From contig JAEDIL010000017.1 of assembly GCA_016292455.1 (NCBI GenBank), positions 1 to 21,896 of the forward strand: a stretch of 21,896 nucleotides of DNA, read 5' to 3'. Below are positions 1-7,324 of this stretch, piece by piece. A program made the translations under genes and the position numbers. Source of the stretch: Clostridiaceae bacterium (GTDB taxonomy: Bacteria > Bacillota > Clostridia > Oscillospirales > Acutalibacteraceae). The notes below the pieces were generated by a model. The model was not told the DNA's origin, searched no databases, and saw only the letters and a program-made list of their open reading frames with translations. Numbering within the stretch: position 1 is the first letter of the stretch; each line of letters begins with the position of its first letter.

Positions 1-31
1 GTTTCAGTTTGGTTTGATTTTTTTTAAAATG

Positions 32-45
32 TGTGATAATATAAT
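32..45 (+). promoter_or_regulatory. Probable promoter for DUF1934-argS (extended -10)
   Basis: TG at 32-33 precedes GATAAT at 35-40, giving an extended -10 element, and a perfect TATAAT overlaps at 40-45. A TTGATT lies at 14-19, but its spacing to either hexamer (15 or 20 bp) is poor. The short leader to the first start leaves no room for a T-box riboswitch. The call rests on hexamer match and position only. Confidence 0.5.
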
Positions 46-84
46 TTGAATGTTTATTTTATTCGGCGAAAGGAGATTTCCGGC

Positions 85-513
85 TTGAAGGAAAACTTTC
101 TGATAACTCTTCACACCGTTCAGGAAACGGACGGTGACAAGGATGTTCTTGACATGACGGCGAGAGCTTCCCTCAGGGGTGAGGAAGATGATTATTTCAT
201 CACATACACCGATGAGGACGGCGATTTTGAAGGCTCTGTGACAACGCTTCACGTTGAAAACGGAAGCTGCATCACAATCAGCCGCAAAGGTCAGTGCGAT
301 TCTCATATGATTGTTGAAAAGAATGTCCGTCATATTTCTCATCATATAACGCCCTACGGCTCCTTTTCTCTCGGAGTCAGTGCGCTAGCCATTGACTCAA
401 AAATGAAGAAGAACGGCGGAACGCTTAATTTCCGTTACTGTACGGATATTGATATGCGCCCCCTCGGTGAAATTGAGTTTGATATTACGCTTGAAAAACG
501 TCCGCTTTCGTAA
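85..513 (+). CDS. DUF1934 family protein (YwiB-like)
   Basis: A small 142-residue protein with alternating hydrophobic and polar strands and no membrane segment or signal peptide, fitting the DUF1934 beta-barrel family. The biochemical role of this family is not established. The start is taken as TTG at 85 because AGGAG at 71-75 lies 9 bases upstream; an in-frame ATG at 46 would add 13 residues but has no ribosome site. The gene precedes argS by 28 bases on the same strand. The same pairing occurs in Bacillus subtilis (ywiB-argS), which supports both the family call and a shared transcript. Family assignment is from sequence character and context, without a profile search. Confidence 0.75.
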   Translation: MKENFLITLHTVQETDGDKDVLDMTARASLRGEEDDYFITYTDEDGDFEGSVTTLHVENGSCITISRKGQCDSHMIVEKNVRHISHHITPYGSFSLGVSALAIDSKMKKNGGTLNFRYCTDIDMRPLGEIEFDITLEKRPLS

Positions 514-541
514 AACGCGCGGCATACTGAAAGGATATATT

Positions 542-2287
542 ATGGCATTAACAACAGAAAAGGTGCAGGAACAAATCAAGTCTCTGATTGAAAACGCTTT
601 TAAAGCAGCAGTGAAAAAAGGTCTCCTTCCCGATTGCGAAGCAGCGCCTTTCATTATTGAAGTTCCGGCAGACAAGGTCAACGGTGATTTTTCAACCAAC
701 GCTGCAATGGTGAATGCAAGAAGCTTTCGTCTTCCGCCGCGGAAAATTGCCGAAGCGGTTCTCTCTGAGCTTTCCTGCGAGGACACCTACTTTGAAAAAA
801 TTGAGGTTGCAGGTCCGGGCTTTATTAACTTCTTTTTGAATTCACGCTTTTATGCCGATGTTCTTCTTGATATTGAGCGTGAGGGAGAAAACTACGGAAA
901 GAGCAGCTACGGACAGGGTAAAAAGGTCAACGTTGAATTTGTTTCAGCTAACCCGACCGGTCCGATGCACATGGGCAATGCACGCGGCGGAGCGCTCGGT
1001 GATTGTCTGGCGGCTGTTCTGGAATACGCAGGCTACGATGTCAGCCGCGAGTTCTATGTCAATGACGCAGGAAATCAGATTGATAAATTTGCTTTGTCTC
1101 TTGACATCAGGTATCAGCAGCATTTCAGGGGTGAGGAAAGCGTCGAACTCCCTGAGGACAGCTATCATGGCGCCGACATTATCCAGCGTGCGGCTGAGTT
1201 TGCCGAGGTATATGGTGACAGCTACCTTGAAAAAAGCGAGGTGGAGCGCAAAAAGGCTCTTGTTGAATTCGCTCTTCCGAAGAATATTGAAGCAATGCAG
1301 CGTGCTATGGAAAAATACAGAATCCGATATGACACATGGTTCAGCGAGCTGACGCTTCATAACGGCGGCGAGCTTAATGACACAATTGACCTGCTCAGAG
1401 AGCGCGGATATACCTATGAAAAGGATGGCGCACTTTGGTATAAGAATATTGAGGTTCAGACAGAAATGCTCAAAGAGCAGGGAAAAACGCAGGAATACAT
1501 TGATAAGCTTGAACTCAAAGACGATGTTCTGATTCGCGCAAACGGAAATCCGACCTACTTTGCTGCCGACATTGCATACCACAGGAACAAATTGGAAAAA
1601 CGCGGCTTTGACAAGGCGATTGATGTATGGGGTGCAGATCACCACGGTCATATTGCCAGAATGAAAGGTGCTATGCGAGCTGTCGGCATTGATGAGAACC
1701 GTCTTGATGTCCTTCTGATGCAGCTTGTTCGTCTCATGAGCGGCGGTCAGCTTGTCAGAATGTCAAAGAGAACGGGAAAAGCGATTACTCTCGTTGACCT
1801 GCTTGATGAAGTACCGATTGACGCTGTCCGGTTCATGTTCAATATGCAGGAACCCGGCTCGGTTATGGATTTTGATCTTGACCTTGCCGTTCAGGAAAGC
1901 TCGCAGAATCCGGTCTACTATTGTCAGTATGCCCATGCAAGAATTTGCAGCATTCTTGCAAAGCTTGAACAAGAGGGCAAGCATTGCATGAAATGCACTG
2001 AAAAGCAGCTTGAACGCCTGAATGAGAGTGAGGAGCGCGCTTTGATTTCGCACCTTTCCCGTCTTCCTTCTGTAATAATCGGTGCAGCGAAGAATTACGA
2101 TCCCGCAAAGGTTACGCACTACGTTATAGAACTTGCAACACTGTTTCACAAGTTTTATAATGCTTGCCGCGTCAACGTTGAAGACGCAGAACTTATGCAG
2201 GCAAGGCTTTTCCTTTGTGTCTGTGTTCGGGATACGATTAGGAATGTTCTGAAACTTCTCAAGGTTGACGCCCCCGTCAGAATGTGA
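542..2287 (+). CDS. argS: Arginyl-tRNA synthetase
   Basis: Class I aminoacyl-tRNA synthetase that charges tRNA-Arg with arginine in the cytoplasm. At 581 residues it has the usual family length. The N-terminal region looks like the tRNA D-loop-recognising domain. The HIGH signature appears as HMGN within NPTGPMHMGNARGG, and the KMSKS loop appears as RMSKRTG, with the C-terminal anticodon-binding helical domain after it. The start is ATG 542, preceded by AAGGA at 531-535; upstream in-frame codons overlap the previous gene and lack a ribosome site. It is probably cotranscribed with the DUF1934 gene. No terminator is obvious after the stop. An intact, ordinary housekeeping enzyme. Confidence 0.97.
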   Translation: MALTTEKVQEQIKSLIENAFKAAVKKGLLPDCEAAPFIIEVPADKVNGDFSTNAAMVNARSFRLPPRKIAEAVLSELSCEDTYFEKIEVAGPGFINFFLNSRFYADVLLDIEREGENYGKSSYGQGKKVNVEFVSANPTGPMHMGNARGGALGDCLAAVLEYAGYDVSREFYVNDAGNQIDKFALSLDIRYQQHFRGEESVELPEDSYHGADIIQRAAEFAEVYGDSYLEKSEVERKKALVEFALPKNIEAMQRAMEKYRIRYDTWFSELTLHNGGELNDTIDLLRERGYTYEKDGALWYKNIEVQTEMLKEQGKTQEYIDKLELKDDVLIRANGNPTYFAADIAYHRNKLEKRGFDKAIDVWGADHHGHIARMKGAMRAVGIDENRLDVLLMQLVRLMSGGQLVRMSKRTGKAITLVDLLDEVPIDAVRFMFNMQEPGSVMDFDLDLAVQESSQNPVYYCQYAHARICSILAKLEQEGKHCMKCTEKQLERLNESEERALISHLSRLPSVIIGAAKNYDPAKVTHYVIELATLFHKFYNACRVNVEDAELMQARLFLCVCVRDTIRNVLKLLKVDAPVRM

Positions 2288-2330
2288 TTTGCACTTCCTG
2301 TTTCAGAATCTGTGAATATTTTTCCCAAAT

Positions 2331-2385
2331 TTTCAAAAAATGTTAATATGTTCAGACATTTTTCAGTTTATAATAAAGCTATAAT
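2331..2385 (+). promoter_or_regulatory. Probable promoter region of the two-component operon
   Basis: The 157-base gap between argS and the response regulator holds two TATAAT hexamers, at 2369-2374 and 2380-2385, neither with a recognisable -35 box at 16-18 bp. Upstream are TTCA-containing elements: TTTCAA at 2331, GTTCAG at 2350 and TTTCAG at 2361. The last two are 11 bp apart, the spacing typical of OmpR-family operators, so activator-dependent or autoregulated transcription is possible. This is positional evidence only. Confidence 0.4.
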
Positions 2386-2444
2386 TAAGGTCTCTGTGCA
2401 AAATTTATACTTGTTTAATATCATAAAAATACGGAGGAATTCTA

Positions 2445-3134
2445 ATGAGCTCAGAAAAAATTCTTGTTGTTGACGATGATCAGAATATCTGCGAATTACT
2501 CAGACTGTATCTTGAAAAAGAGGATTATTCAGTCGTAATTGCCAATGACGGTGCCTCTGCCGTTTCAACCTTCAACGCTGAAAATCCGGCGCTTGTTCTG
2601 CTTGACATCATGCTTCCGAAGCTTGACGGTTGGCAGGTATGCCGTGAGATCAGGAAGTTTTCCGAAGTACCGATTATTATGCTCACTGCAAAAGGCGAGG
2701 TCTTTGACCGCGTTCTCGGTCTTGAACTCGGTGCCGACGATTACGTTGTTAAGCCGTTTGACGCCAAGGAAGTTATTGCCAGAATAAAGGCTGTTCTGCG
2801 CCGCTCCGCTTCCAGCATGGCTGACGAAGTAAAGGAAGTGCACTACGACAAGCTTTCAATAAATCTCACCAACTATGAACTCAAAGTCAACGGCACCCAG
2901 GTCGACACTCCGCCGAAAGAAATGGAGCTTATTTTCCACCTTGCCAAAAATCCCAACAGGGTCTTCACCCGCGATCAGCTCCTTGATGAAGTCTGGGGCT
3001 TTGATTATTACGGCGATTCAAGAACGGTTGATGTTCATATCAAGCGACTTCGCGAAAAGCTTGACGGTGTTTCAGATAAATGGGAGCTTCGCACTGTCTG
3101 GGGAGTGGGCTATAAGTTTGAAACAAGGGAATAA
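2445..3134 (+). CDS. OmpR/PhoB-family response regulator
   Basis: DNA-binding response regulator of 229 residues. The receiver domain (about 1-120) has the acidic cluster D10-D12, the phospho-acceptor D54 in LLDIMLP, T81 and the conserved K103 in the KPF motif. The C-terminal winged-helix domain (about 130-228) ends in the family signature RTVDVHIKRLREKL followed by VWGVGYKF. The start ATG 2445 has GGAGG at 2433-2437. A sensor kinase follows 63 bases downstream and an HtrA-type protease after that, so this is probably the cognate regulator of an envelope-stress or cell-wall module. Direct repeats before htrA (4702-4741) are candidate binding sites. The exact orthologue (PhoP, WalR, CssR or other) cannot be settled from sequence alone. 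Confidence 0.95.
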   Translation: MSSEKILVVDDDQNICELLRLYLEKEDYSVVIANDGASAVSTFNAENPALVLLDIMLPKLDGWQVCREIRKFSEVPIIMLTAKGEVFDRVLGLELGADDYVVKPFDAKEVIARIKAVLRRSASSMADEVKEVHYDKLSINLTNYELKVNGTQVDTPPKEMELIFHLAKNPNRVFTRDQLLDEVWGFDYYGDSRTVDVHIKRLREKLDGVSDKWELRTVWGVGYKFETRE

Positions 3135-3149
3135 TAAGTGTTTGAACCG

Positions 3150-3171
3150 GGCACTGCCGAAAGGCAGTGTC
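3150..3171 (+). other. RNA hairpin between response regulator and kinase genes
   Basis: CACTGCC (3152-3158) pairs with GGCAGTG (3163-3169) around a GAAA tetraloop, extended by a G-U and a G-C pair to 3150/3171. No U-run follows, so it is not a standard terminator. It may stop RNA decay or partly attenuate, setting the regulator-to-kinase ratio. It lies 17 bases before the kinase ribosome site. Confidence 0.6.
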
Positions 3172-3197
3172 TGTTTGGGTTTCTCTGAAAGGAGATA

Positions 3198-4700
3198 ATG
3201 GAAGTGGCAAAACATAAGGACAGAAAATCGGATAAGAAAAGCAAGTCTATTTACAAAAGAAGTTCTGTTTTCCGCCGCTATTTCGGATTTACCGCGGCAA
3301 TTGTTCTCGGATGCATGATAATTCTCGGCCTTATAATGATGATTTTTGTTTCTACGCAGTGGTGGAACGAAAAAACAAATACGCTTATAAATAACGCGCG
3401 GAACATCATCGAAGTGGCAGAAGATTTTGACTACTCGGAAAAGCAGAACAATCCCTCTGTCAAGAAAATGCTTGGCAATTTGCTTTATACAATTTCAGGT
3501 GCAACAAGCTCCGAATTTTTCATTACCGACAGTCAGGGTAATGTTGTAATATGTGAAAACGATTATAATGGTGATTGTGAGAAGCATAAATCAATGAAAA
3601 TTCCCGAAGACTATATGAGACGTGCACAGAAAAACGGCTTTTCTGACTATATAAATGATAAGACTTTCGGTCCCGGCAATTTTGTTGTTGCCGTTCCACT
3701 TGGAAAAAACAGCGATGAAACAGCTACACGCGGCGTTGTTTTTGCCGTTGAAGACGCGATCGCAGGTCTTTTGCCGTATATTCTCGGTATTCTCAGCGTA
3801 TTCTTTTTTACCGCTATTGTTCTGCTTGGAGCGAGTTCTCTGATTATTTACATTTTATGCCGAGGAATTGCTGTTCCTCTTGATGAAATGGAAGAGGTTA
3901 CAAAGCATTTTGCAAAGGGTGAATTCCAGCATCGTGCAAATGAGCACTATAAACGCGGCTATTTCAGGGTTTTCGCCGCCGCTCTCAATAAAATGGCTGA
4001 TGAACTCGCTGTTAACGAAGAGGCACAAAGGAGCTTTATTGCTAATGTGTCACATGAGTTGAAAACGCCAATGACGACAATCAGCGGCTTTATTGACGGA
4101 ATTCTCGACGGAACAATTCCCGAAGAGAAGCAGCGTGGCTACCTGATGACTGTTTCAAACGAAGTCAAGCGTCTTTCGCGTATTGTTGTCTCTATGCTGA
4201 ACCTCTCAAAAATCGAGGCCGGCGAGGTTGGTCTTTCGCCTGTTGATTATGATATATCCAAGCAGATTTTTGATACTCTGCTGACGTTTGAAAAACGCAT
4301 TGATGATAAGAGAATAACCGTTTCCGGTTTTGAGGAGATGGGGACGGTCAAAGCACATGCCGATAAAGATCTTATCCAGCAGGTAATATATAACCTTGTT
4401 GATAATGCGGTTAAATTTACACCTGAGAACGGCAAAATCTCTGTTTACGCAGAAAACAGTAATCACCGTACCTATGTAAGAATCCGTAACACGGGTGTCA
4501 GCGTTTCAAACGAAGAGATTTCCAGAATTTTCGAACGCTTCTATAAGGTTGATAAATCCCGAAGCTTTGATGTCAAGGGCGTAGGTCTTGGATTGTATAT
4601 TGTAAAAACAATTATAAATATGCATGATGGTGAAATTTCAGCTTGCAGTAAAGAAGATCAGTATACCGAATTCAGCTTCAGTATTCCTCTTGAAAGCTGA
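3198..4700 (+). CDS. Membrane sensor histidine kinase (HAMP-HisKA-HATPase)
   Basis: Transmembrane sensor of 500 residues, partner of the preceding regulator. A basic cytosolic N-tail is followed by TM1 (about 31-52), an extracytoplasmic domain (about 53-192) with PAS/Cache-like character, and TM2 (about 193-220). HAMP spans about 221-273. The HisKA box NVSHELKTPM places the phosphorylated His at 286. The HATPase domain has the N box (NLVDNAVKF) and the G2 box (GVGLGLYIV). C119 and C127 lie in the extracytoplasmic part and could form a disulfide. ATG 3198 sits only 3 bases after AAGGAG (3189-3194); GTG 3204 is spaced better at 9 and may be the true start. No terminator separates it from htrA, but a separate promoter region follows. 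Confidence 0.95.
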   Translation: MEVAKHKDRKSDKKSKSIYKRSSVFRRYFGFTAAIVLGCMIILGLIMMIFVSTQWWNEKTNTLINNARNIIEVAEDFDYSEKQNNPSVKKMLGNLLYTISGATSSEFFITDSQGNVVICENDYNGDCEKHKSMKIPEDYMRRAQKNGFSDYINDKTFGPGNFVVAVPLGKNSDETATRGVVFAVEDAIAGLLPYILGILSVFFFTAIVLLGASSLIIYILCRGIAVPLDEMEEVTKHFAKGEFQHRANEHYKRGYFRVFAAALNKMADELAVNEEAQRSFIANVSHELKTPMTTISGFIDGILDGTIPEEKQRGYLMTVSNEVKRLSRIVVSMLNLSKIEAGEVGLSPVDYDISKQIFDTLLTFEKRIDDKRITVSGFEEMGTVKAHADKDLIQQVIYNLVDNAVKFTPENGKISVYAENSNHRTYVRIRNTGVSVSNEEISRIFERFYKVDKSRSFDVKGVGLGLYIVKTIINMHDGEISACSKEDQYTEFSFSIPLES

Positions 4701-4701
4701 T

Positions 4702-4756
4702 TTTAGGCAAAATTTAACTACTGTTTTAAGTTGCTTTTAGCAAAACAGAATATATT
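4702..4756 (+). promoter_or_regulatory. Four phased direct repeats and -10 box upstream of htrA
   Basis: Four near-identical hexamers are seen: TTTAGG (4702), TTTAAC (4713), TTTAAG (4725) and TTTAGC (4736), spaced 11, 12 and 11 bp. A -10-like TATATT lies at 4751-4756, 9 bases after the last repeat, and the hexamer 17 bp upstream (AAGTTG) is a poor -35. Phased hexamers ending about 10 bases before -10 are the architecture used by PhoB/OmpR-class activators. Inference: the adjacent regulator activates htrA from here. A short inverted repeat, TTGCT-TTT-AGCAA (4731-4743), overlaps the last repeat. Confidence 0.55.
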
Positions 4757-4806
4757 TGTCACAACAAAGCAAGAGCTTCTGTTTACAGATGAAAGGAGCA
4801 ATCAAT

Positions 4807-6450
4807 ATGAACGATGATTTCAATAATAACAGTGGCTTTGATTCCTTTGACAAAGGGGAAAGTAATGATGTTTTTTCCGACAGTCAGGCTCAGGAAAAGG
4901 CAGAGTATGAGAACAGAGATGTTTATTCATCTCCTGTTTCCGAAGCTCAGGAAAGTGAGCCTCAGCCGGCTTCGTTTTCCTCCCCGGCGGAAAATCAGGA
5001 TTCATTCAATGTACCGGGCAATCAGTATTCGGCTGCACCTGAGCAGAACAATCAGCCTTATACACCTTACGGACAGAGCAATCCTCAGTACGGTTACGGC
5101 ACTCAGAATCCTCAATATGGATACGGCTCACAGTATCAGCAGCCGCAGCAGCAGTTTACACCGTACGGAGCAACTCCGCCGCTAAGTCCCAAAAAGAGGG
5201 GCGGAAAAATCGCTATCGCTCTTGTTATAGCATTTGTGGTTGTTGTTGCAATTTCTGCGGTTATCGGTTCAATGCTTTCAGGAAACGGTAACAGCTCCGG
5301 CAATAATTCTCCGTCTGTCTCTCCTTCCGCTGCAACTCAGCTGCCCGGAGAAACAAAGGCTCCCGAGGTTGAATATTCAACAACACAAAACGCCGCTGTT
5401 CAGCCGCTTTCGGCGGTTGATGTTGCAGAAAAGTCAAGGAAGAGCGTCGTCGGCGTAATGGTTTACTCAGGCGGAAGGCTCAGCGGTGAAGGCTCAGGCG
5501 TTGCTATGGCACTCGATAAAAACAAAGAATATACCTATATTATTACCTGCGCTCATGTAATAAGCGACAGCGGCGTGACTTACAGGGTTCAGACCCTTGA
5601 TGAGCAGAACTATGAAGCAACGCTTGTGGCTTATGACACGAGAACCGACATTGGTGTTCTTAAAGTTAAGTCAAACAGCATCCCCCTTGCTGAACTCGGA
5701 GATTCAACAAATCTCAAAGTCGGTGAAACTGTTTATGCAATAGGTAATCCCGGGGGTTCGGAGTATTTCGGCTCTATGACCGACGGAATTATTTCCGCCA
5801 TTGACCGTTCGGTTTCTTCAACCTATACAATGACTTGTATTCAGCATAACGCAGCAATCAATCCCGGCAACTCCGGCGGTGCGCTTGTCAATTCCGCCGG
5901 TCAGGTTATCGGAATCAACTCATCAAAAATTGCCGCAACGGATTTTGAGGGCATGGGCTTTGCAGTTCCGATTGCAACTGCAAAATCGGTTGCCGAAAGT
6001 CTGATTGAATATGGATATGTTCCGAACAGACCGAAGCTAGGAATAGAATATGCTTCTGTCAGTGCATATCAGCTTTACAGCATGGTCGTTGCAATTAAAG
6101 GTCTTCCGACCGGTTCGCTTGTAATTGCAGGTATTTCCAATGACAGTTCACTTTCCGGAACAAAGGCTCAGGTAGGCGACCTGATTATTGCCGTCAACGG
6201 AAAGAAGATGGACGATTCAAGCGTTCTTCTTGACCTTATCAATACCGGTGCTGTCGGCGATTCGATTACACTTACTCTTTGCAGAATTGAAAGCAGAACC
6301 TACAAGACAACCGAATTTGACGTTACCATCACACTTGTGGAAGACAAGGGAAACGCCGAAGCTACCACCGAACCGGTCACTGAGGACGGATATTATCGTG
6401 GCGGCACAAACAGCTTTGAGGATTTCTTCAAGCAGTATTTCGGATATTAA
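4807..6450 (+). CDS. htrA: HtrA/DegP-like membrane-anchored serine protease with PDZ domain
   Basis: Envelope quality-control protease of 547 residues. A long cytosolic N-tail rich in Gln, Pro, Tyr and Ser (about 1-130, with a repeated NPQYGYG unit) leads to one membrane segment (about 134-157), so the protease faces outside. A Ser/Thr/Pro-rich linker follows, then the trypsin-like domain with the triad His250 (CAHV), Asp281 (RTDIGV) and Ser356 (NPGNSGGAL). A C-terminal PDZ domain (about 415-520) is followed by an aromatic tail ending FFKQYFGY. ATG 4807 has AAGGAG at 4793-4798; upstream in-frame codons lack a site. It lies downstream of a two-component system and is probably its target, as in the Bacillus CssRS-htrA and walRK-htrC arrangements. 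All catalytic residues are present. Confidence 0.95.
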   Translation: MNDDFNNNSGFDSFDKGESNDVFSDSQAQEKAEYENRDVYSSPVSEAQESEPQPASFSSPAENQDSFNVPGNQYSAAPEQNNQPYTPYGQSNPQYGYGTQNPQYGYGSQYQQPQQQFTPYGATPPLSPKKRGGKIAIALVIAFVVVVAISAVIGSMLSGNGNSSGNNSPSVSPSAATQLPGETKAPEVEYSTTQNAAVQPLSAVDVAEKSRKSVVGVMVYSGGRLSGEGSGVAMALDKNKEYTYIITCAHVISDSGVTYRVQTLDEQNYEATLVAYDTRTDIGVLKVKSNSIPLAELGDSTNLKVGETVYAIGNPGGSEYFGSMTDGIISAIDRSVSSTYTMTCIQHNAAINPGNSGGALVNSAGQVIGINSSKIAATDFEGMGFAVPIATAKSVAESLIEYGYVPNRPKLGIEYASVSAYQLYSMVVAIKGLPTGSLVIAGISNDSSLSGTKAQVGDLIIAVNGKKMDDSSVLLDLINTGAVGDSITLTLCRIESRTYKTTEFDVTITLVEDKGNAEATTEPVTEDGYYRGGTNSFEDFFKQYFGY

Positions 6451-6454
6451 AATC

Positions 6455-6493
6455 AACAGGCAGTCCCGTTCATCAGAACGGACTGCCTGTTTT
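6455..6493 (+). terminator. Rho-independent terminator after htrA
   Basis: A stem of about 16 bp: 6455-6465 plus 6467-6471 pairs with 6476-6491, with one bulged C at 6466 and an ATCA loop, then TTTTG. It ends the + strand operon and lies between convergent genes. On the - strand it is followed by a weaker T-run (GATTTTAAT), so it may also end the TauE transcript. Confidence 0.9.
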
Positions 6494-6513
6494 GTATGTC
6501 ATGTGAAAGAACG

Positions 6514-6897
6514 CTAAACTTTGTTTCCTTTTGATAGTCTTTGAATCAGCGGTGCCAAAAGCTGTTTTGCTGCTATTGCTATCAGCAGTGCGCCGAACAT
6601 TTTTTTCAGAATCACCGTTGAGAGAAAGCTCAGAATTAAATATCCCGCACCCGCGCCGAAAAGACCCGGAACAATCAACGGGAGGATGAACTCTTTTTTT
6701 ATCAGCTTTTTCCTTTGATAATAAAAAATGGAATATATTGCGCAGGGAATAAAAAACGCAAGGTTTATTCCCTGTGCGGTTCTCTGTTCAAAGGAGAGAA
6801 AGACGGTCAGAAGGATAATCAAGACAGTTCCGCTGCCGAAGCCCATTGAGCCGATTACACCGGAAAGGAAAGCGCCCAGCGCCGTAAGCAGTTGCAT
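6514..6897 (-). CDS. TauE/SafE-like membrane protein, second half
   Basis: A hydrophobic 127-residue protein with about four membrane segments, equal to the C-terminal half of a TauE/SafE (TSUP, formerly DUF81) transporter. Members export sulfite, sulfonates or related organic anions, but the substrate here cannot be read. The N-terminal part (LGAFLSGVIGSMGFGSGT) mirrors the matching stretch in the upstream half, as expected for the internal duplication of the family. It begins with ATG immediately after the TAA of that half, in the same frame; AAAGG 5 bases upstream could allow re-initiation. The two halves sum to about the normal full length near 250 residues. It may be a naturally two-piece transporter or a full gene broken by one nonsense change. 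Confidence 0.8.
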   Translation of the reverse strand: MQLLTALGAFLSGVIGSMGFGSGTVLIILLTVFLSFEQRTAQGINLAFFIPCAIYSIFYYQRKKLIKKEFILPLIVPGLFGAGAGYLILSFLSTVILKKMFGALLIAIAAKQLLAPLIQRLSKGNKV

Positions 6898-7245
6898 TTA
6901 GCCTTTCACCAACCTGAATCCTGCCCAAAGCATAAAGAAACAAAACACTTTTTGGAGCAGAGAGTTTTTCATTTTTGAAAGCAGGACGGTACCTAATAAT
7001 GCGCCCGGGAAGCCGAAAGCTATGAACACAGTGGAGTCTGAAAGTCTGAAATATCCGCGTGAAAGATAAATGAGTGCGCTAAGAATGGTTAAGGGAAGAA
7101 TGATGCAGATTGCCGTTGCCTGCGCCTGCTTTTGAGAAAGTCCGCTTTTTTTGAGAAAGGGAACGGCAACCATTCCTCCTCCCGCTCCGAAAAGCGCATT
7201 GATCAGTCCGATAAGGAATCCGAAAGCACATTTTTTTATTTTCAA
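6898..7245 (-). CDS. TauE/SafE-like membrane protein, first half
   Basis: The N-terminal half of a TauE/SafE (TSUP) permease: 115 residues, about four membrane segments, with the family-typical glycine-rich motif LFGAGGGMVAVPFL after the first segment. The start is chosen at TTG 7245 because GGTGA (7255-7251) precedes it by 5 bases and the protein then begins MKIKKCAFG, a basic lead into the membrane. GTG at 7254 or 7290 would lengthen it. It ends in TAA directly abutting the ATG of the second half in the same frame. It lies downstream of a terminator-like hairpin, so it may have its own weak promoter or depend on read-through. Its partner is presumably the next gene. Confidence 0.78.
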   Translation of the reverse strand: MKIKKCAFGFLIGLINALFGAGGGMVAVPFLKKSGLSQKQAQATAICIILPLTILSALIYLSRGYFRLSDSTVFIAFGFPGALLGTVLLSKMKNSLLQKVFCFFMLWAGFRLVKG

Positions 7246-7284
7246 ATTTATCACCGGTATAATTATTGACAAATGAAAATAAAA

Positions 7285-7319
7285 TAACACCCAAGCAAAA
7301 AAATTTGCTTTGAGTGTTA
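7285..7319 (-). terminator. Terminator hairpin after the 6S-like RNA
   Basis: AACAC and AAGCAAA (7286-7290, 7293-7299) pair with TTTGCTT and GTGTT (7304-7310, 7314-7318), with a small bulge and a 4-base loop. On the - strand the stem is followed by ATTTTATTTTC. It separates the structured RNA and DUF1292 from the TauE genes. On the + strand it is followed by A-rich sequence, so - strand function is favoured. Confidence 0.75.
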
Positions 7320-7324
7320 AAAAA

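Noticed and set aside
46..84. ATG at 46 as the DUF1934 start
   Set aside because: It overlaps the likely -10 region and lacks a ribosome site; TTG 85 has AGGAG at proper spacing.
1..84. T-box riboswitch upstream of the argS operon
   Set aside because: The leader is far too short and has no specifier stem or T-box sequence.
944..1651. Long 235-codon reading frame on the - strand inside argS
   Set aside because: It lies wholly antisense to a full-length conserved argS, has no ribosome site and no recognisable domain; it is a shadow of the codon bias.
5074..5160. Tandem repeat in htrA as a mobile or CRISPR-like repeat
   Set aside because: It is an in-frame low-complexity NPQYGYG protein repeat in the cytosolic tail, common in Gram-positive membrane-anchored HtrA proteins.
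7266..7271. TTGACA on the + strand as a promoter -35
   Set aside because: The nearest -10-like sequence is only 8 bp away, and no + strand gene follows.
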